A model generated the notes under the pieces. It was not told where the DNA came from and did no database searches. It saw only the letters and a list, made by a program, of their open reading frames with translations. Made by a program: the position numbers and the translations under genes. A stretch of 5,614 bases of DNA from Dechloromonas sp. (GTDB lineage: Bacteria; Pseudomonadota; Gammaproteobacteria; Burkholderiales; Rhodocyclaceae). Shown here piece after piece: positions 5,452 to 5,614 of the stretch. The stretch covers positions 1,794,963 to 1,800,576 of the forward strand of contig CP059264.1 in assembly GCA_013693915.1 (NCBI GenBank). The letters are read 5' to 3'. The number at the start of each line of letters is the position of its first letter. Within the stretch, counting starts at the first letter, position 1.

Positions 5452-5461
5452 GCCAGCTGGC
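5452..5461. repeat. 10-bp palindrome GCCAGCTGGC immediately before a start codon
   Basis: A perfect palindrome ends at the base before ATG 5462, where a ribosome site would be expected. It could be a binding site or an RNA structure affecting initiation; ten bases is short enough to be chance. Confidence 0.3.
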
Positions 5462-5614
5462 ATGTCGCGCTTCCTTCTCGTTTTTCTCGCCGTCTGCGCC
5501 AACCTGCCGCTGTCTGCCGCAGGCGCCGCGGACGCCCGGCCGGTGGTCGAGATCTACATGCCTTCGCCTTGCCTCGCGTGCATCGATTGGGGAACCTATC
5601 TCGCCGAGCGCGGC
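5462..5614 (+). CDS. Exported CxxC protein, DUF411-like, 3'-truncated by the window end
   Basis: Fifty-one residues are visible and the frame is still open at the last base. An in-frame TGA at 5447-5449 makes ATG 5462 the first usable start. Residues 1-25 form a signal peptide: MSR, a hydrophobic core (FLLVFLAVCANLPL), then small residues with a likely cleavage site in SAAGAADA. The mature part starts with a beta strand (RPVVEIYM, 26-33) followed by PSPCLACIDWGTYLAERG (34-51). The strand, Pro-rich turn, C-x-x-C (Cys37, Cys40), Trp43 and helix ending in ERG resemble the start of DUF411 proteins (typically TPTCGCC..W...L...GF), thioredoxin-like periplasmic proteins linked to metal or redox handling. 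It would act in the periplasm. The CLAC sequence lacks the third Cys of the usual CGCC. An ordinary thioredoxin-fold oxidoreductase is the main alternative. Confidence 0.75.
   Translation, partial: MSRFLLVFLAVCANLPLSAAGAADARPVVEIYMPSPCLACIDWGTYLAERG

Noticed and set aside
1..5614. CRISPR arrays, tRNA/rRNA genes, insertion sequences
   Set aside because: No regularly spaced repeats, no tRNA-like cloverleaf or TTCGAATC-type T-arm, and no transposase or terminal inverted repeats were recognised.

Overview
The window is GC-rich chromosomal DNA with bacterial gene packing. The most informative taxonomic marker is the long membrane protein at 2862-4922. It looks like the so-called site-specific recombinase (Gcr-like, Pfam PF10136) family, which as I recall is largely confined to Betaproteobacteria. 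Together with the high GC and the short-chain dehydrogenase, this suggests a betaproteobacterium, perhaps of the Rhodocyclales/Accumulibacter type. The genus is a guess.

Layout. (1) 1-501 (+) is the 3' part of a gene for a formylglycine-generating-enzyme/sulfatase-modifying-factor (C-type-lectin-fold) domain protein. It lacks the FGE catalytic cysteine pair and ends in the kind of tail that serves as the variable region in diversity-generating retroelements (DGRs). (2) 545-817 (+) is an ORF whose first ~38 codons look like the N-terminus of a DGR accessory variability protein (Avd), after which the similarity stops. No template repeat or reverse transcriptase follows. (3) 777-2382 (-) is a two-gene unit: an NAD-type short-chain dehydrogenase followed by a PpsR/PDRP-family (DUF299) regulatory kinase/phosphotransferase. 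A very good Shine-Dalgarno sequence, a consensus -10 box and a 7-bp inverted repeat precede the first gene. (4) 2383-2861 is a ~480-bp divergent intergenic region. (5) 2862-4922 (+) is the PF10136-like membrane protein. (6) 5091-5411 (-) is a small two-helix membrane protein. It is divergent, across 50 bp, from (7) 5462-end (+), the start of an exported protein with a CxxC motif resembling DUF411.

How the genes relate. Genes 1 and 2 read as a broken or orphan DGR target cassette: target, then a fragment of avd, then a junction into unrelated convergent genes. If a DGR with a matching template exists elsewhere in the genome, this target could still be diversified in trans; otherwise it is a relic. 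The dehydrogenase and the DUF299 protein are probably cotranscribed and would link acyl-CoA/alcohol oxidation with control of the pyruvate-PEP node, but that functional link is inference. The other genes show no evident shared pathway. The orphan DGR cassette is the most notable finding in the window.
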